Positions 1 through 12,736 of a DNA stretch of 64,000 nucleotides are shown in pieces. The notes below the pieces were generated by a model. It did no database searches and was not told where the DNA came from. It worked only from the letters and a program-made list of their open reading frames with translations. Where the stretch lies: the NCBI RefSeq assembly GCF_000003815.2, contig NW_023365793.1, positions 1 through 64,000 on the forward strand. Direction: 5' to 3'. The DNA comes from Branchiostoma floridae (taxonomy: Eukaryota > Chordata > Leptocardii > Amphioxiformes > Branchiostomatidae). Position numbers and translations under genes: made by a program. Position 1 is the first letter of the stretch, and every line of letters begins with the position of its first letter.

Positions 1-197
1 GATTTGTATTAGTTTTACGCAAATAATTCGGTGGAAAACATATTCACATTTTAGTATGCGTGTCATAGTTTGTAACAATTCTGTTGCTACTGCCTCGACG
101 TAGATTGCGTCACGCTGAAAGCCAAAGTTATCTTGTAATAAAGGGAAATATGATATTTCAGACTAGAGTTTGTGGTATGTGTTCGTATTTTTATGCT

Positions 198-1071
198 TAG
201 GCCACATTGATTTGATTATATGGATGAAATCCGCGCTCGCACCAATTTTCGGGCATTTCCAAAAAAAAAAGTTTTCGACCACACAATAAATTGTGCAAAG
301 CAGCTGTAAAATGAGCACAAATATTCTATAGATTGAAAAAAAAGTATCAGAAAACAGATAACTAATGTCATAGAATGCCAAAATGAATCTAAAGTCAAAG
401 AATAAGATGTCAAAGGACAGATAGAAAAAAAAAATCTATTGTTGGTTGGGGGAGGTACCAGTACAGAAAATTCAGGTCCAGAGGATCATTTCCAGGTCCG
501 GACATGAACCTGGACCTGATTGTCTGTGGAAACTTGAGAACTGGCAATACTCAAAACAACGGTAATTGGTCAATTTAGCTACAAAGGAATCTGTTTGGTG
601 GATTATTGGACTCCCACTGCATTATAAAATCCCATCTCTATGTAATAAAGGCTAACTGTCTCTGTACCTTTGACTGTAGAAACTTGGTGCAATTGACTTT
701 AAACTTTACTTGACTTCGCTCTTGTTGTCTTCTTGGCCCCCCGGTTAGACCCCAAATGGCTGCCGACATAGTGTGTTTATTTTGTAATTGGCAAAACCTG
801 TTCCTCTGTTTTTTTCAGGTCTGTTTTTTTCGGACTGGTGCAAGAAGAAAAAAAAAATGTTTTGCACCCATATGATGTACTGGTCCCTACACCTAACTGT
901 TGGTATACCATACTGTGTGTGTTTAGTCCTATGTTCAACATTCCTGGCCACTTTGATTTCATACTGAAGGCAACTTTTTTTTTTGGCCAAACTTTTTTTT
1001 ATTCGCTCGCCCGCATCAGTTTGGGAGTTCCCAGAGGATTTCATCCATATAATCAAATCGACATGGCCTTA
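198..1071. repeat. Fold-back pair around the left-edge repeats
   Basis: The word gatttgattatatggatgaa (within 205-235) recurs in reverse complement at about 1035-1062 (ttcatccatataatcaaatc), next to ggcc on both arms. It encloses the hAT-like copy at 450-740. A related block (gatggatgacatcctcgctcg, gcaaagcaactgtta) is at 26970-27090. Confidence 0.5.
450..740. repeat. Diverged copy of the same hAT-like family
   Basis: Shares ggtaccagtacagaaaattc, aggtccagaggatca, actcaaaacaacggt, gactcccactg, ggctaact and cttcgctcttgtt with the copy at 11451-11756, in the same order. The ends are eroded. Confidence 0.55.
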
Positions 1072-1127
1072 TGTTTAAACGTTGGTCGGTGGTGCAATTT
1101 TTTATGTGTAGTATCATTTTAAGTTTG

Positions 1128-1846
1128 TAGAGTCAATTCCAAGTCACCGAGATGGTTTTGAACTAATATTTGTAATAAGTTTGAACTATTTTCAGTAAAA
1201 GAACATTTCAGTCACTGAAGTTCGAAATTGTTCAAACATTTCAAAATGAAAGTTTAAACATGTTTGAACCTTTTTACATTTGTTGGAACATTTGGGAAAG
1301 TAATGATATAATTATCTCTTTATTTAGAACAATTTTCAAACATCTATGTGTTTTTGTTATTGTACCAACATGTTCCAACATTTTGTGTCATTTTTTCCCT
1401 CCAGAAAAACCTTTATTGACCCCATAAACAAAGCTGCTAAGCCAGGTCCTTTGTTTGGCTCTTGTATTTTTAGATTTTCTTAAGTATACACTGGTGAGTC
1501 TTTTGTGTGAAGGTGGCAGACAGACATAATTTCCTGCACTTGCCAGGGATGTGTGAATTGCCCTCTTCCCAGCCCACTGACCCAATTCCATCATATTGTT
1601 TCCATGTTCGAACATGTGATCACAAATGATGCATCCATGTTGGAACAGTTTAGAAACTAACATAAATAATGTATTTGATGTTAGAAATGTTTCTAACATG
1701 TTTGAATACTATAGAAATATTTAGAACGTTACATAGATGTTATGAATAGTTCTAAACAGTTACTTATCACAGATTGTTACAAAGACTTCCAAAATGTTAG
1801 AACAAAAGGAAAGAAACACCCTCTCGGTAATATGGAATCGACTCTA
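1128..1846. mobile_element. MITE with TAGAGTC termini, full copy (719 bases)
   Basis: Left end TAGAGTCAATTCCAAGTCAC and right end ggaatcgactcta are an imperfect inverted repeat (also accgaga/ctctcggt just inside), compatible with TA target sites. A 5' part of the same family is at 59561-60001, sharing tttttagatttt, ggatgtgtga and cttcccagcccactga. No coding capacity. Confidence 0.65.
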
Positions 1847-2867
1847 TACAAAATATGATAATGACTTATTTTGGACAGAAGTAAGTAAAAAAGATACATC
1901 ATGCTCATTCTGTGTATTATGACGGCGTGGTAAATCTATAAAATAGAAAGATTAACTATTCATTTAGATCAGCACCCTTTTGAAATGTTACATGACAGGT
2001 AGCTATCTGCGTTTGAAGATATCCACCAAGAGTAATATGATGATTAGGATAAAACTAACGTCATTATGACGTGATGTGACGCCATTATGACGTCATCTAT
2101 ATGGTTGTATTGGACTATGAAAAAATCTATTCCCAGAAAACGTTAACGACAGTCAGTCATAGTTGATAACAAAGTGATAATGTCTACCAAAACTTTTGTT
2201 GTTAATAAAACATCAATAATGACGTTAAAATGACGTTCTTTGATGACATCATACATTTCTGAAAGCCTATAAGGGGTCCGTCATTTTAGGCTCGACACTA
2301 TTAGTTTTCCAAAATACCTTTCTGCATTAATCACAACATCATAATATATCATATTCATACTGAATTAACCTACATATTATTTATGTAATCAACAAGCATT
2401 AACGTAGCAAGAACAAAAAAAAATTGTAAGAACCGAAATTACCAGTTTTCGTCAAAAATGCCTGTCAACAACCGGTTGCCATGGCAAACCAGAAATGGAG
2501 AATTCTCCAAACTTTGGGAACGTAAGCCGTTCGGGCGTTATGTGACACAAAGGTTGACAGAGGCCTCAGAAGACCCCCCCCCCCCCGTCTTGATAGGGTT
2601 AACATAATGTGTTTTTGCAGAGGGCCTCACATTGCAACATGCATGCAAGGATATTGAACTCAGGACCGTCCAGTCTGGCCCTATTACTACAAAAGTTGTT
2701 GCCTATGTGACACGATGCCACAAGGAGTAGGTCTTGAATATGCAGGTCACAAGATGATGTAGTCGTTTGGCGTTTTATAGCTGTCCTTATCATTATAATG
2801 TGGTAAATACTTGTAATGACATGAATATATTAGTTTTGTGACTCCGACTTAGTCCACATTGCCTTAG

Positions 2868-3193
2868 CAGGGCTCGAAATTCATTTTCGGGATTAGATGC
2901 ACTGGTGCACCCAGCTTACAAAATTGGATGCACCAAAAAAGTTTTTGGGCACCACTTAAATCTAAGTAATAATCTAATAATAAAACTTAGTTACAGGCTA
3001 TCAAAGCCTAAAAAAAGTACCATGACAAACATTTTATTATCTTTCTAACACTTAGATGTCAAGAATATGATGTACTTTGTTATGTTTACAAACATGTGTC
3101 AAAAATATTTGGGTGCACCCAGAAAGTAATTGGGTGCACAGCTCCGACTTTGGGTGCACCTGGGTGCACATGCACCCAGTATTTCGAGCCCTG
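2868..3193. mobile_element. Non-autonomous DNA transposon, hAT-like termini
   Basis: Perfect 13-base terminal inverted repeats: CAGGGCTCGAAAT at 2868-2880 and its complement at 3181-3193. Both ends are flanked by cttag (2863-2867 and 3194-3198), a probable target duplication, though hAT elements normally give 8 bases. The interior repeats gtgcaccc/gggtgcac motifs in both orientations. Confidence 0.75.
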
Positions 3194-3500
3194 CTTAGAA
3201 TCCACAGCTTCGAATCCACATCTTGTCTGTTCTTGTCAGTTTTCAACTTCTCCCATCTCTCATACGGAATCCCTGATAAGGTTTGTCCTAGAACAGAAAT
3301 GAAATGGAAGTCAGAATTGTAAGAGTATACTCACTTATTGATTGTGTTTGAACAGGCCATAAAGAGACGTGAAAAGTGCAGTTGTATGATAAAAAGGCCT
3401 TGTCATTACGGATACAGGGAGCAATGTTGTCCCGGACCATTTACTCCTCGCCAATCGACTCAAGGACTCAAATCGAACTTGGGACAACATCATGACGTTT

Positions 3501-4204
3501 TCAAATTCCATGACTAAATCCAAAAATTATATACGACTCTACAAAACACGTCGATGACACTGTGCCAAATGCAAGCTTCCTAGAAAATATGATTTGCCTG
3601 GATCTGGCAATTGAACAATTTGCGTAGATTTGCGCCTTGTGTATGTTTTGATTGTGAATCATGCACATATAATACAATTTTTGGCAAAGAATGTACGCAC
3701 CTTCGTTGTTCCCTCTTGTATATGCAAACTGCAACGCTACCGCTTACAATGGTCGCTAAAACAATTGCGATCACAACAGGAACCACACTGAATGCAACCC
3801 ACGTAGATGTGTCGAAGTACAGGGTTACAGGTGCTGGTGTGTCGTAGGCCGGGTCGGTGCTGTAAACTGTAGATCGGTGTGACATATATTTTATTCTTGC
3901 ATGTACTTACGTTAGTAATCAAAACATCATGAAAATTTCAAAATAACTACTATGAATATCCAGACAATGCTATATCGAGAAAACAAATTTTCAGAGGTTG
4001 GTATTGGATCAGCAAAATGATACTCGTAGATTATTTTCAATCATTTAAAAAAGACACAGAATGTCTGGCATAATTACCTGTCGTCCAGCTCTCACTAGTT
4101 GTAGTGTAAGTACAAAAAGGAGGGCAGAGAGCTCTGCAGCTCAAAAATAGAGGAGTTAGGAATAAAACGTAATATTCGAAACATGGCTTGAGCATAGACA
4201 TCAT
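3501..4204 (-). CDS. Gene B: short type I membrane protein with signal peptide, CRALCPPFC motif and one TM segment
   Basis: Three-exon model: 4078-4204, 3701-3866, 3501-3579 (372 bases, 123 aa). Exon 1 starts at the first of two adjacent ATGs and encodes a hydrophobic signal peptide ending just before CRALCPPFC and a Thr-rich stretch (residues 23-42). It ends in phase 1 at a gtaatt donor. Exon 2 (acceptor ctacag) joins in phase and carries a short Pro/Thr linker, a TM segment (about residues 66-92: WVAFSVVPVVIAIVLATIVS and onward) and a basic stop-transfer sequence KREQR, ending in phase 2. The last exon is the weak part: I chose the acceptor ending at 3580, giving a 26-residue tail; an acceptor about 55 bases further on would give a tail of about 8 residues. 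There is no Ly6 domain between signal exon and TM exon, unlike gene A. Paralogue of gene C. Function unknown; a surface stub receptor or adaptor is only a guess. Confidence 0.6.
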
Positions 4205-5098
4205 TGCATCCCCGTTTTGTGTAGTGTTGATCGCCTTAGTCAGTCTCATGCTTTTTGTTGTTTGCGTCTTTGCTGGCAGCAATGGGGGCTAAAAAGAACC
4301 TATTGAAGTTTTCTGACCCGCTTCAATTTATCAAGCACAGTAAGAAACGATTGCCAACCGCTACTATTCAAAAGTGTGTCAATTGATTCCATCCGCTGCC
4401 ATGGTGCTAAACCATGCTTTACCTCCCTGTCATTGAGGCAAAGCACAATGTTTATTGCCATACTGAAGAAAGAATGACTCACACCACATACTGTTTTCAT
4501 AAATCTGCTTATTATCTAACATCCCTCCATAGCTAGGCTTGTTTAACACTGATCTTTAAAAAAATATTGTTAAACGCGTCCTAGTAACCACATGATACCA
4601 TCATTACCGTATTCATCACCATTGATATAGGTAAACGCTAAGATAAGAAACCCAGTAACAGTTGTATGTATCTTATCTTATTTTGTTATATCTATTTGCA
4701 AAAAAAATGTAAATCGTGGATTTTCCTTTTACTTAGTTGTGTGCCTGGCTAACGTCCAAACTGGTTTAGAACGTAACAGAACGTTGTGTAAGAAAACACA
4801 ACTCATCGCAGATTGCATACTAGTAACGGCAAAGGCCCCCTCAGTGTACAAAGCCCCATGTTTCCTATTGTCCTACAAAGAGTGCAAACATTTCGTTGCT
4901 ACCAGGCCAACCATTTTGGAAAGGTGGGGGTCGTTGTTTGCACACTGGCGTGACCATATCTCTATTTTAAACCTATTTACCCGAAAGTGTTGTTTAATCC
5001 AGCTCTTGATACTGCAGTATATTGTGCAAAAATATAGATAATTTGATATAATGGCAAGTGTTTTTTTTTCGTATATCTGTGTCAATGCGCCAGTGGCA

Positions 5099-5139
5099 TT
5101 TGTGTGTGTGTGTGTGTGTGTGTGTGTTTATGTGTGTGT
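5099..5139. repeat. (TG)n microsatellite
   Basis: Continuous tg dinucleotides, with an imperfect tail (tttatgtgtgtgtt). Confidence 0.95.
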
Positions 5140-5878
5140 TAGTGAGTGTGTGCGAACTGCAACTGAACTGCAGGACTTTTCTTTTTTCTTTCTTTTGTAG
5201 TAATAGATAGAAAAATACCGAAGACATATAAACGTACAAGACTCATACACAACGTGCGCGCATCATATTAAGTCGTATTGATGCGTGAAAATAATAATGT
5301 AAGATATATTGGCTATGGGTTATACATATTTTTAAAACAAATAAGCCGTTCATATTTTAGAGCAGGTGCCACTCATGAGCTCATAAACACCATACCCCTC
5401 AGTTACTAAGAACATATGGAGAACATATCCGTCCGTAAACTTTATTTTCACTAGTAAATTTCACCATTGGTTTGCCTAAAAGGGAGATTCTACTTCTCAC
5501 ACTGAACATACGTTTCAAATGTCTTACGTGCATAATCGTCTGATATAAATTTAACAAATATTGTCGTTCCATGGACAATCCCCGTGTGGAGACCAATACC
5601 ATCATTAGATATTGTTTACCACCAAAGGCCACATGTAAATGGGTTGCGGTATATAATAATGCGTTCTGTCGGTCGTGGGAAGCTAGCCAGACGCCGCCTG
5701 ACCCGTCCCAGCCGCCTGGGAGGGCGTCATGCCCAGCCCAGCCGTACGATGTGTTCGAAACGGGCAATTTAATGCCTGTCCCGACCCCGTCTGAGCCGTA
5801 TTACATACAGACGTTCAGACGGCAGAATACCCGTCTCAGACGCATGGGAGACGACATCTCTTTGTCGGTGATGGTGTT

Positions 5879-6638
5879 ATACCCTCGTCACATTAGGTGA
5901 AAATCGATCGGAAGATGACATTTTCGTAAGACATCCGGTGTTTTACGATCTTGCCATATTACGGGATCGCCGGCAATTTTCAGGGGTCGTACGATGGTCG
6001 CGGTATAGCAAAACATGTTTTTAACATAAGCGACAAATCGCAGTAGATCTCTGAGATCGCAGAGCTCGTTACCGAGTCGCAGATCGTGCTTGGAAACCGT
6101 GCGGACCTCGCAAGGGTATCGGTCAACATTCGATTGATAGTCGTGCATCAATCCAGCACAGACCTACTTATCGAGCGCAAATCGAATGATGAACGCACGT
6201 CAGTCGGGCGACGTTCGGACAACTTTAGCCCGACTTCCGTTTGTTTACAAATGTTGACTTTCTCGAAATTTAAGGGTAATTTTGCCACTGTGGTAGTATG
6301 AAGGCTGGCTTTGTGACACATTTTCTTTTCCTGTGTCATTTCTATTATGTCCGCGCATTCCAGTCATTGATTAAAAAGATTCCGACAACAAAATAAGCAG
6401 CATGTATTGATCTCTTGCCTTTTTTGAGGAACGTTTTGTGTTACCTTGTCCGCGTGCAAGAGGTCATGGGAGGTTCATTATCATAGGTTTATTCATTGGC
6501 GATCGCACGAGCCTCGCTTATATGTGACCGGGAGTTTTGGGGCAAAAATACGCAAGATTATCTAAAAAACTTAAAATAAGCCGACCTCCTGCGATCGCGA
6601 AGTACGTCTGAAGATCTCATATAATGTGACGGGGGTAT
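5879..6638. mobile_element. Inverted-repeat element, copy 1 (760 bases)
   Basis: The left end ATACCCTCGTCACATTA is matched in inverse at the right end (taatgtgacgggggtat, ending 6638). The interior is shared with the copy at 43660-44477: for example ggatcgccggcaattttcag, acatgttttta and a block around gaccgagtcgcagatcgtgc. No transposase is visible. It lies between genes B and A. Confidence 0.75.
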
Positions 6639-8820
6639 TAGGACAGCAAACAATGCGGCAAGCTGTTTCCAGATAGGACCGTGAACTAGCGCCCCCTGAC
6701 GGAACCATGCGTTGATGAACTACGTGTTGACATACATTACTGTCATATTAATATAGTGCCATGCGTTGCGAGATTTTTACACTTTAGATATAGCATTTTT
6801 TTTATCAACATAAGATAAACAAAGGCGGTTAAGACAATTGTGCATCCCTTTGAATAAACTAATGCTGGTGTCAGGTACTGTTTAATTCATGCGTTTCACG
6901 AAAGATCTAATTTATCCACCCCTGTCACAAACATAATCACTTTTTTAATTGTTGTAGAATTTTTGCTTTGAAGTCAAATTTAAATTGTTTGAAATTTAAG
7001 TTTTATTCCAAATTCCAGGAGAATTGAATAATGACGTATTGACTTATTAGGCATCTTACCAACTTCCCAGTCATTCACCGTGTCCAACCACTAAGAGTTC
7101 TATTTGGTAACAATTATTATGGCAAAAGATGAAGCATAAAGCATACAAGAAACAGTTGAAATACTTTCTTCAAGGGGCAAGCTGACAGAAGTATATCCAA
7201 AGACCCGTTTCCATGGTTTCCTTACCAACAGTACCGCTTGCCTCGGTGCTTATTTATTCGGGGTCATTTAAGGTTATTTTTGATTACAGTGAGTTCTATG
7301 GCTTTGCGTCATTCGTGTATTACGCAAAGTAAGTGCTGGCCTAAAAAGAGTTAGATAACGTTTACTTGTGCGGATGACAAATTCCCTTTTATTCCTTTCC
7401 AACAACTCATACAAAATGACAAAAGCTTGTTTATGATCAAAGAAGTTGACTGTAGTGCTTAGCAACCGTTTCTAAAGTCAAAGTAAACGGTCCAGGGTTG
7501 GTACGGACTCACACTTGCAGGGCCTAAGGCAAAGCACCTCCTATGGGAATTAGTAAAAACTGTCGTGTGTAGATGTCGTAAACAGTGACTGTGTGTGTGT
7601 ATTTGTTATGTTATTCATTAAACCAGACTGTGTAATCGGATTGTTGCAAAATTTTAGGAGGAAGTTGATCCGATTTTTATGCCTTCATAAGAAGTAGATC
7701 TTGACTATGGACACCCCTATATTCTTCATTCCTTTAATAAGGTTTATTTACCTGAAAATTAGGTCGAAGTAATTACTGCAAATGATACGCCTTTACTCTT
7801 ACAGGGAATCTCTTTAAACCGGCTGGTAAAACTATATAAAGACCAAATTATATAAACTATGGTCTTCAGTATGCTACAGGCACCCGTGCAGTTAACATCA
7901 GTGGTGGCCTGACTGAGAAAGTACAAGTTACTCTTCAAATCCTGTTTGAAATCTAGACACAACAGATAAGAAATAGAAGTAAGACTACACATCATAGAGA
8001 AATTAGCTTGTTAAAGAACATTTAGCCCAGAATATGAAGTAATGAGTCCAATGACAATACTGGGTTGCTATTCAGTGTGAGACATCAGCTGGCAGTTTTA
8101 TTTTGTACAGTTCTACATAGCATAGGTCTTTACTGGTCTCTTACTATAAGTCAATTATTACAAGTCATGTTTCTACACACACAACTCATGAGAGCTATAA
8201 GTCGTAAGGAATACATTTTCAAGTTCGAAATGCAGATGCAAGTAGATGCTTTGATACAATTTTGACAAGGATGACTTGAAATTTGAAGAAAGTTGTTTTT
8301 CCAGAACTGCAGATAGTATTATCTTATTATCACATGATCTTATCTAATTGAAACCTTGCATAATGTAACTTTGTTAACACTTACTTTCGGTCATTCTGTA
8401 TCAGTGTATGATTTGATAATGTTCCTATGAAAACCAGTACAGAATATTTGAATCAGTGACCAGTAATATGCAAATCTCTCTCTGACCATTGTTTATAGCT
8501 GGTAGACAGTCTGGGATGTTTATGAGTTTATGTGGTTATGGGGGTCAATCCACCATTCAAACTGCTGGACAAGTCACAGTGGGAGCACTTCCTTATTCTT
8601 CTTACCCTGGGCAAGAAACCAGCCGGTTTAACTCCATTTGCCCCTGTAGCATTTAATATCGATCTTTCCCGGCTCAGTAATATCAATATACTGTTTAAGG
8701 TGACAAATACTCCTTATATTTTTTTAATGGTTTATAGATGAATCAAGAACTAAACTGATGTAAAATCTTCAATTTCATGCAATTCACGAATCTTTCTACG
8801 ACAACTGTGACTTGTGGTAA

Positions 8821-10663
8821 CTAAGGAAAGCGCAAAATGATATTGATTATTGGCATCATAAGAGCAAAGATCTTAATAAAATGCAGTGATGTCCCAGAGT
8901 TTGACTCGAGACTTACAGCATTGCATCTGTCCCCATTACAACACTTATGACAGACATAGGTTCCGTTCTGCTGTATACACGACTGGTTGTTCAGGTCATC
9001 GCCTGTGTTCATTGCAGCGTTGTCACACATGGTTTCGTCCCAACATCCTCTTTCGTAGCTGAGCACGTCACCTTGGGAGTTGGTACCATGGTACACGACG
9101 TTGACCTGGACAGGAGATATAGCTTTTACAGAACACACTATTCTGAGTTACCCCAACATCTCACATGTTGAACTTACATGATAATTTTTTTAAATTGTTA
9201 TTTTTGCAATCATGCCACACTTTACAAATCACCACAAACAGACACAAATCAATGAGATATTTCGTTACGTAGTTTAGCATAGTCCTAAACAAACAAAAAA
9301 TATCATTAGCTCCCTCGTCAAAGCTCTTGTAAATCAGTAGACTTCGTTAATCAATAGCAATAAAATTACAATTTCGGTAATCGTTACCTACAAACTGTTT
9401 ACTGCGCCAGATCTTTATGAGTCCCATTTGAGGTCCAAGATAAGAAGAATTATTTGATATGACACCATACCAAGTAATGAATAAGTACTTTGATATGAGC
9501 AATAGTAGCCTTTTCTGTAAAGAATTGTTAGTCAATTCAATTTTTTTTCGCATATGCGTTTATCTTTATATACTTTTTTTCATTTTGATAAGTTTTCATT
9601 CATGATTTAATTGTTTGTTTGTTTGTTTGTTACTTGAGCGATAACTTAAGTACAAATGTTTACACTTGCGTTTTTTTCCTCAGCTTCCTTGTTACTTTTC
9701 TGATCCTGAAATTTTTATCGAAAATAAGCTTGCAGATTTGCGGCAAAAATACAATATGCGAAGACATTACTTACAAAGCACCACTGTCCGTTTGGGCATA
9801 AGCTTGTCCCTGTTGTCTGCTCCTCCCCACATTCAGAAAGTGACGACTGGAAACTGCTACACTTGAAACACTACATTAAGGCATACTTATAGCATTAGTT
9901 TAATATTACATCTAGTAATATTTACTGGTCGTTTGATGAATATCGTATAATTATGGTACTTTGTTAAGTATCTTAAATTTGTTACGTATCTATCATAATG
10001 TTACTGAAGATAGGGAACTGGGGTTAGAGTGTAGCGTTAATTGAATATTTCTGAAAACGTCCATGGGAACGACAAATTTCATTTGAGCAAGTTTACAGTT
10101 ATAATATTTTGATCCTAAAATTGTCTTCTTATTAGGCAACAAACAATTTAATATAATGATATTTGAGTTAATCTCTTCTAGAAAGAACAGCCACGTATTT
10201 TGCGGAAAAGCATAAACAATAGTTTGTTGGTATAACATTACTAGCTTTTAGTTAACATCAAGCACAAATACATTGACAGGTGATCGACCATGCTATTGAC
10301 TAAAAGCAGCAAAAAACAACAGCATTTACTAAATACCCGTAAACCAGTAGAATTCTGTGATCCCGTCGTGTATACAGGGATTGTAGTCGGGTCGTGCGGC
10401 TTCGTTGTGGGTTCTGTCGATATGTAATGAGTAAACGTTAATATGGAATAAGTGCATTAGTTCAATTTCTGTTAATTAATGTCATAGTTTGGACACAGAA
10501 TGCAAGAAATCATAGTGCTAGCAAGTTAGCTCATGATCTTACCTTTATCTGTGGTGGTGTGACAGAAAGGTGGGCAAAGTGCACGGGAACTTTTCGCTTC
10601 AACTAACAGCAAAAGAATTACCGCACTTATGAAGAGATTTTTGGACGTGTTCATTCCAGCCAT
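8821..10663 (-). CDS. Gene A: Ly6/uPAR three-finger domain protein, predicted GPI-anchored
   Basis: Exons 10543-10663, 10337-10413, 9775-9870 and 8821-9105 give 579 bases, 192 aa, with consistent phases (1, 0, 0). Residues 1-28 are a signal peptide; RALCPPFC and a Thr/Pro-rich mucin-like linker follow (to residue 66). The Ly6 domain spans residues 67-161. It opens with CFKC and has cysteines at SEC, LCP, WCF, RGC, TMC, QSC and YVC, then the diagnostic close CC-x3-CN (KCCNGDRCN). The last exon runs on past the domain to a small-residue site (SNSG) and a hydrophobic tail ending FP-stop, the form of a GPI signal, although the tail contains one Lys. A perfect gtaagt donor lies in frame exactly at the domain end (8911-8916), so an alternative C-terminus is possible. 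Ly6 proteins act at the cell surface as ligands or receptor modulators; the partner here is unknown. Confidence 0.8.
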
Positions 10664-10983
10664 GTTGTACTAAATCAACGAAACTGTGCTGATTCGTAGC
10701 AAAGGACTTAACTCTTGTCTCACACCCGGAAATATGTATGGCGTGCTACCTAAAATTGTAAATCACAGCAAAATTTACCCCCGTATCCGTGTACATAGTT
10801 ACTGCAAACAAAGTTGACTATTTGAACTTAGTTTGTCGTGCCGGCTGCTCTGACCTATCTTTGCTAAAGGTCAATTAACAGATAAGAAACGGGAGCAACG
10901 ATTGAATAACATAGATTATGAGAACATAGTCTGAATCCCCATTCAGACATATTATTCAAATGCTATCTGTAAAATTTGCAAAG

Positions 10984-11203
10984 TAGGGGTGGAAACCGGT
11001 ACAGGAAATTTAGGTCCATGCACGGTTCAGGTCCAGAGGATCAGGTCCAGGTCTAGACCTTAACCGGGACCTAACTAACTGTGAATTTTTGTGGAATGAC
11101 ACGTAAACGCCTTTGAGTATTGTTTGTTCATTTTCTAATCGGTCAAAAATCTGGTCGACGTTTTATTTTTAGGTCCGGGTTTACTGGGACCGACCCACCC
11201 CTA
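10984..11203. mobile_element. Small hAT-like element, shortened copy (220 bases)
   Basis: Starts TAGGGGTGGAAACCGGTAC and ends ccgacccacccccta-like (cgacccacccct at the right edge). It shares caggtccagaggatcaggtc-type sequence with the full copy 250 bases away but lacks the middle. Confidence 0.55.
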
Positions 11204-11450
11204 ATCCACCCCCACCCCCTAAGGTGCCGATTGTCCCTAACGGCCTTCTGCCGTGTCACGAGTCTGCTCTTTTGACGCACTTGTTCCAAAGTTCGACATA
11301 GTTTTGGTCAGGAGCACAAAGCAATAACATAAGTAAACAAGGCAGTGCTGTGATGTCTAGCCGTGCGAAAACTCTATATGATGTTATGTAGCAAATGTGG
11401 TATGTGTGTCAAAAAGCACAGTCGCTGAATTTGAAGTTTTTGCTATAGAA

Positions 11451-11756
11451 TAGGGGTGGGTACCGGTACAGAGATTCAGGTCCAGTTCAGGTCCAGAGAA
11501 TCAGGTCCAGGTCCAAACCTGAACCTGATTCATTAAGTGAAAACTTGGGAATGGATTATACTCAAAACAACGGTCCATTTTGCTTCAAAGAAATCTATTT
11601 TGTGTAGTATTCGACTCCCACTGGCGTTTTGAAAATCCTACAAGGCTAACTACCTCTGTACGATTGACTGAAAAGTTATTATAGAGTATCTTCTGCTTCG
11701 CTCTTGTTATTTGCCTAGACCAGTAACCCCCAAAATCAATTTTGTACCCAGCCCTA
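11451..11756. mobile_element. Small hAT-like element, full copy
   Basis: Begins TAGGGGTGGGTACCGGTAC and ends gtacccagcccta, an imperfect inverted repeat. The flanks ctatagaa and ctataaag suggest an 8-base duplication with two differences. The interior is rich in caggtccag/ggacctga words. Relatives are at 450-740, 10984-11203 and 27148-27232. Confidence 0.65.
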
Positions 11757-12736
11757 CTATAAAGTCTTTTTGCTGGAGGGTGATATGTGTACCAATCATT
11801 AACAAATAATAAATGTTTTAAATAGAGTTTAGAAAATGAAGAGGTGACTCAGGTGTCATCACTAATGGTCATGTGTCCAAAAAAGTTTATGTTGTGTTTC
11901 AAAATTGAAGTAATTTCACAAACACTGCTACAATAGGATAATTTACGTATCTCTATAGAATACGTTAGAACAAACATGTAGATTAAAATTTGTAACTTGG
12001 ATATTCTTCCGTGTGTTCTAATTACTATCTACAAGACATAGTACTAAGATGATACATGACTTTTTGATTCTGACGGAGTAGACGTGATCTTTATTGTATT
12101 TTAGTGTTCTTCAGTTAATCATTTTTTCCATCGATGACCTGTCTTGATTCAGCCATAGTTGCCATTCTCAATAGGAAAATTTTCAATGTTTACCATGATA
12201 TCTCAAATAATTTTGTCCTTAGTAAAGGACATATCCCACACATTCTCTGACATGTAGGTTGTACGTTACTAGTTGCAATTGTTTAGAAACCATTAATAAA
12301 GCGATGTCACACATCCTGCAATAAGTTTGAGTCAATGCAGAATTTGAAACGTGACCAGAGTCACGTTTTGTTTACGCAGTGTTATCCCAGCAGTTCAGCC
12401 ATATGCTGATGAATATGTATTTTAGAATAAGTGATATCAAGTGTGATTTAACATTGTTTGCTTAACTACGATTAGATATTTTGCAGAACCAGCATTATAA
12501 TTTCGAATATTGACATAGGTCCCTGCAGCTGAAGGAAACTGGCTATTTAAAAAAAACCATTTTTGTTGATTATTGAACACGGAGTTCAAGCATTTCTGTT
12601 TTGTATCGGCTAAAAGATATTTTTTTGAATAAAGAAATGGGGATTTACACTGCTTTCAATCGGTTCCTTGATTATTGTCAATTAGCCTGAATGGCTAGTA
12701 GGTAGAACGGCAGAAAAGAAGGTGGGCAGATAGTTT

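Larger units (their letters stand above)
1..3500. other. Left-edge intergenic region, repeats only
   Basis: Holds the fold-back pair (198-1071), the hAT-like copy, the TAGAGTC MITE (1128-1846), a cluster of tgacg words (2060-2250) and the CAGGGCTCGAAAT element. No exon with credible splice sites and a recognisable domain was seen. Confidence 0.6.
4205..8820. other. Intergenic region between genes B and A
   Basis: Contains the (TG)n tract and the 760-base inverted-repeat element. The rest is AT-rich with no supported exon; upstream control of gene B must lie here, but no clear TATA box stands out. Confidence 0.55.
10664..12736. other. Intergenic region between genes A and E
   Basis: Holds the two small hAT-like elements (10984-11203 and 11451-11756). 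The remainder includes the presumed gene E 3' UTR and the gene A promoter; nothing else recognised. Confidence 0.55.

Noticed and set aside
838-1122. 94-codon plus-strand ORF near the left edge
   Set aside because: Sits across T-rich repeat sequence and a fold-back arm; no features of a gene.
2599-2793. Cysteine-containing minus-strand ORF (64 codons)
   Set aside because: Looked like a possible 3' exon of gene B, but no acceptor in a matching phase joins it and no domain is recognisable.
5571-5900. 109-codon plus-strand ORF with Pro-rich start
   Set aside because: No domain, no splice context, and its end runs into the inverted-repeat element; adjacent overlapping ORFs are equally long.
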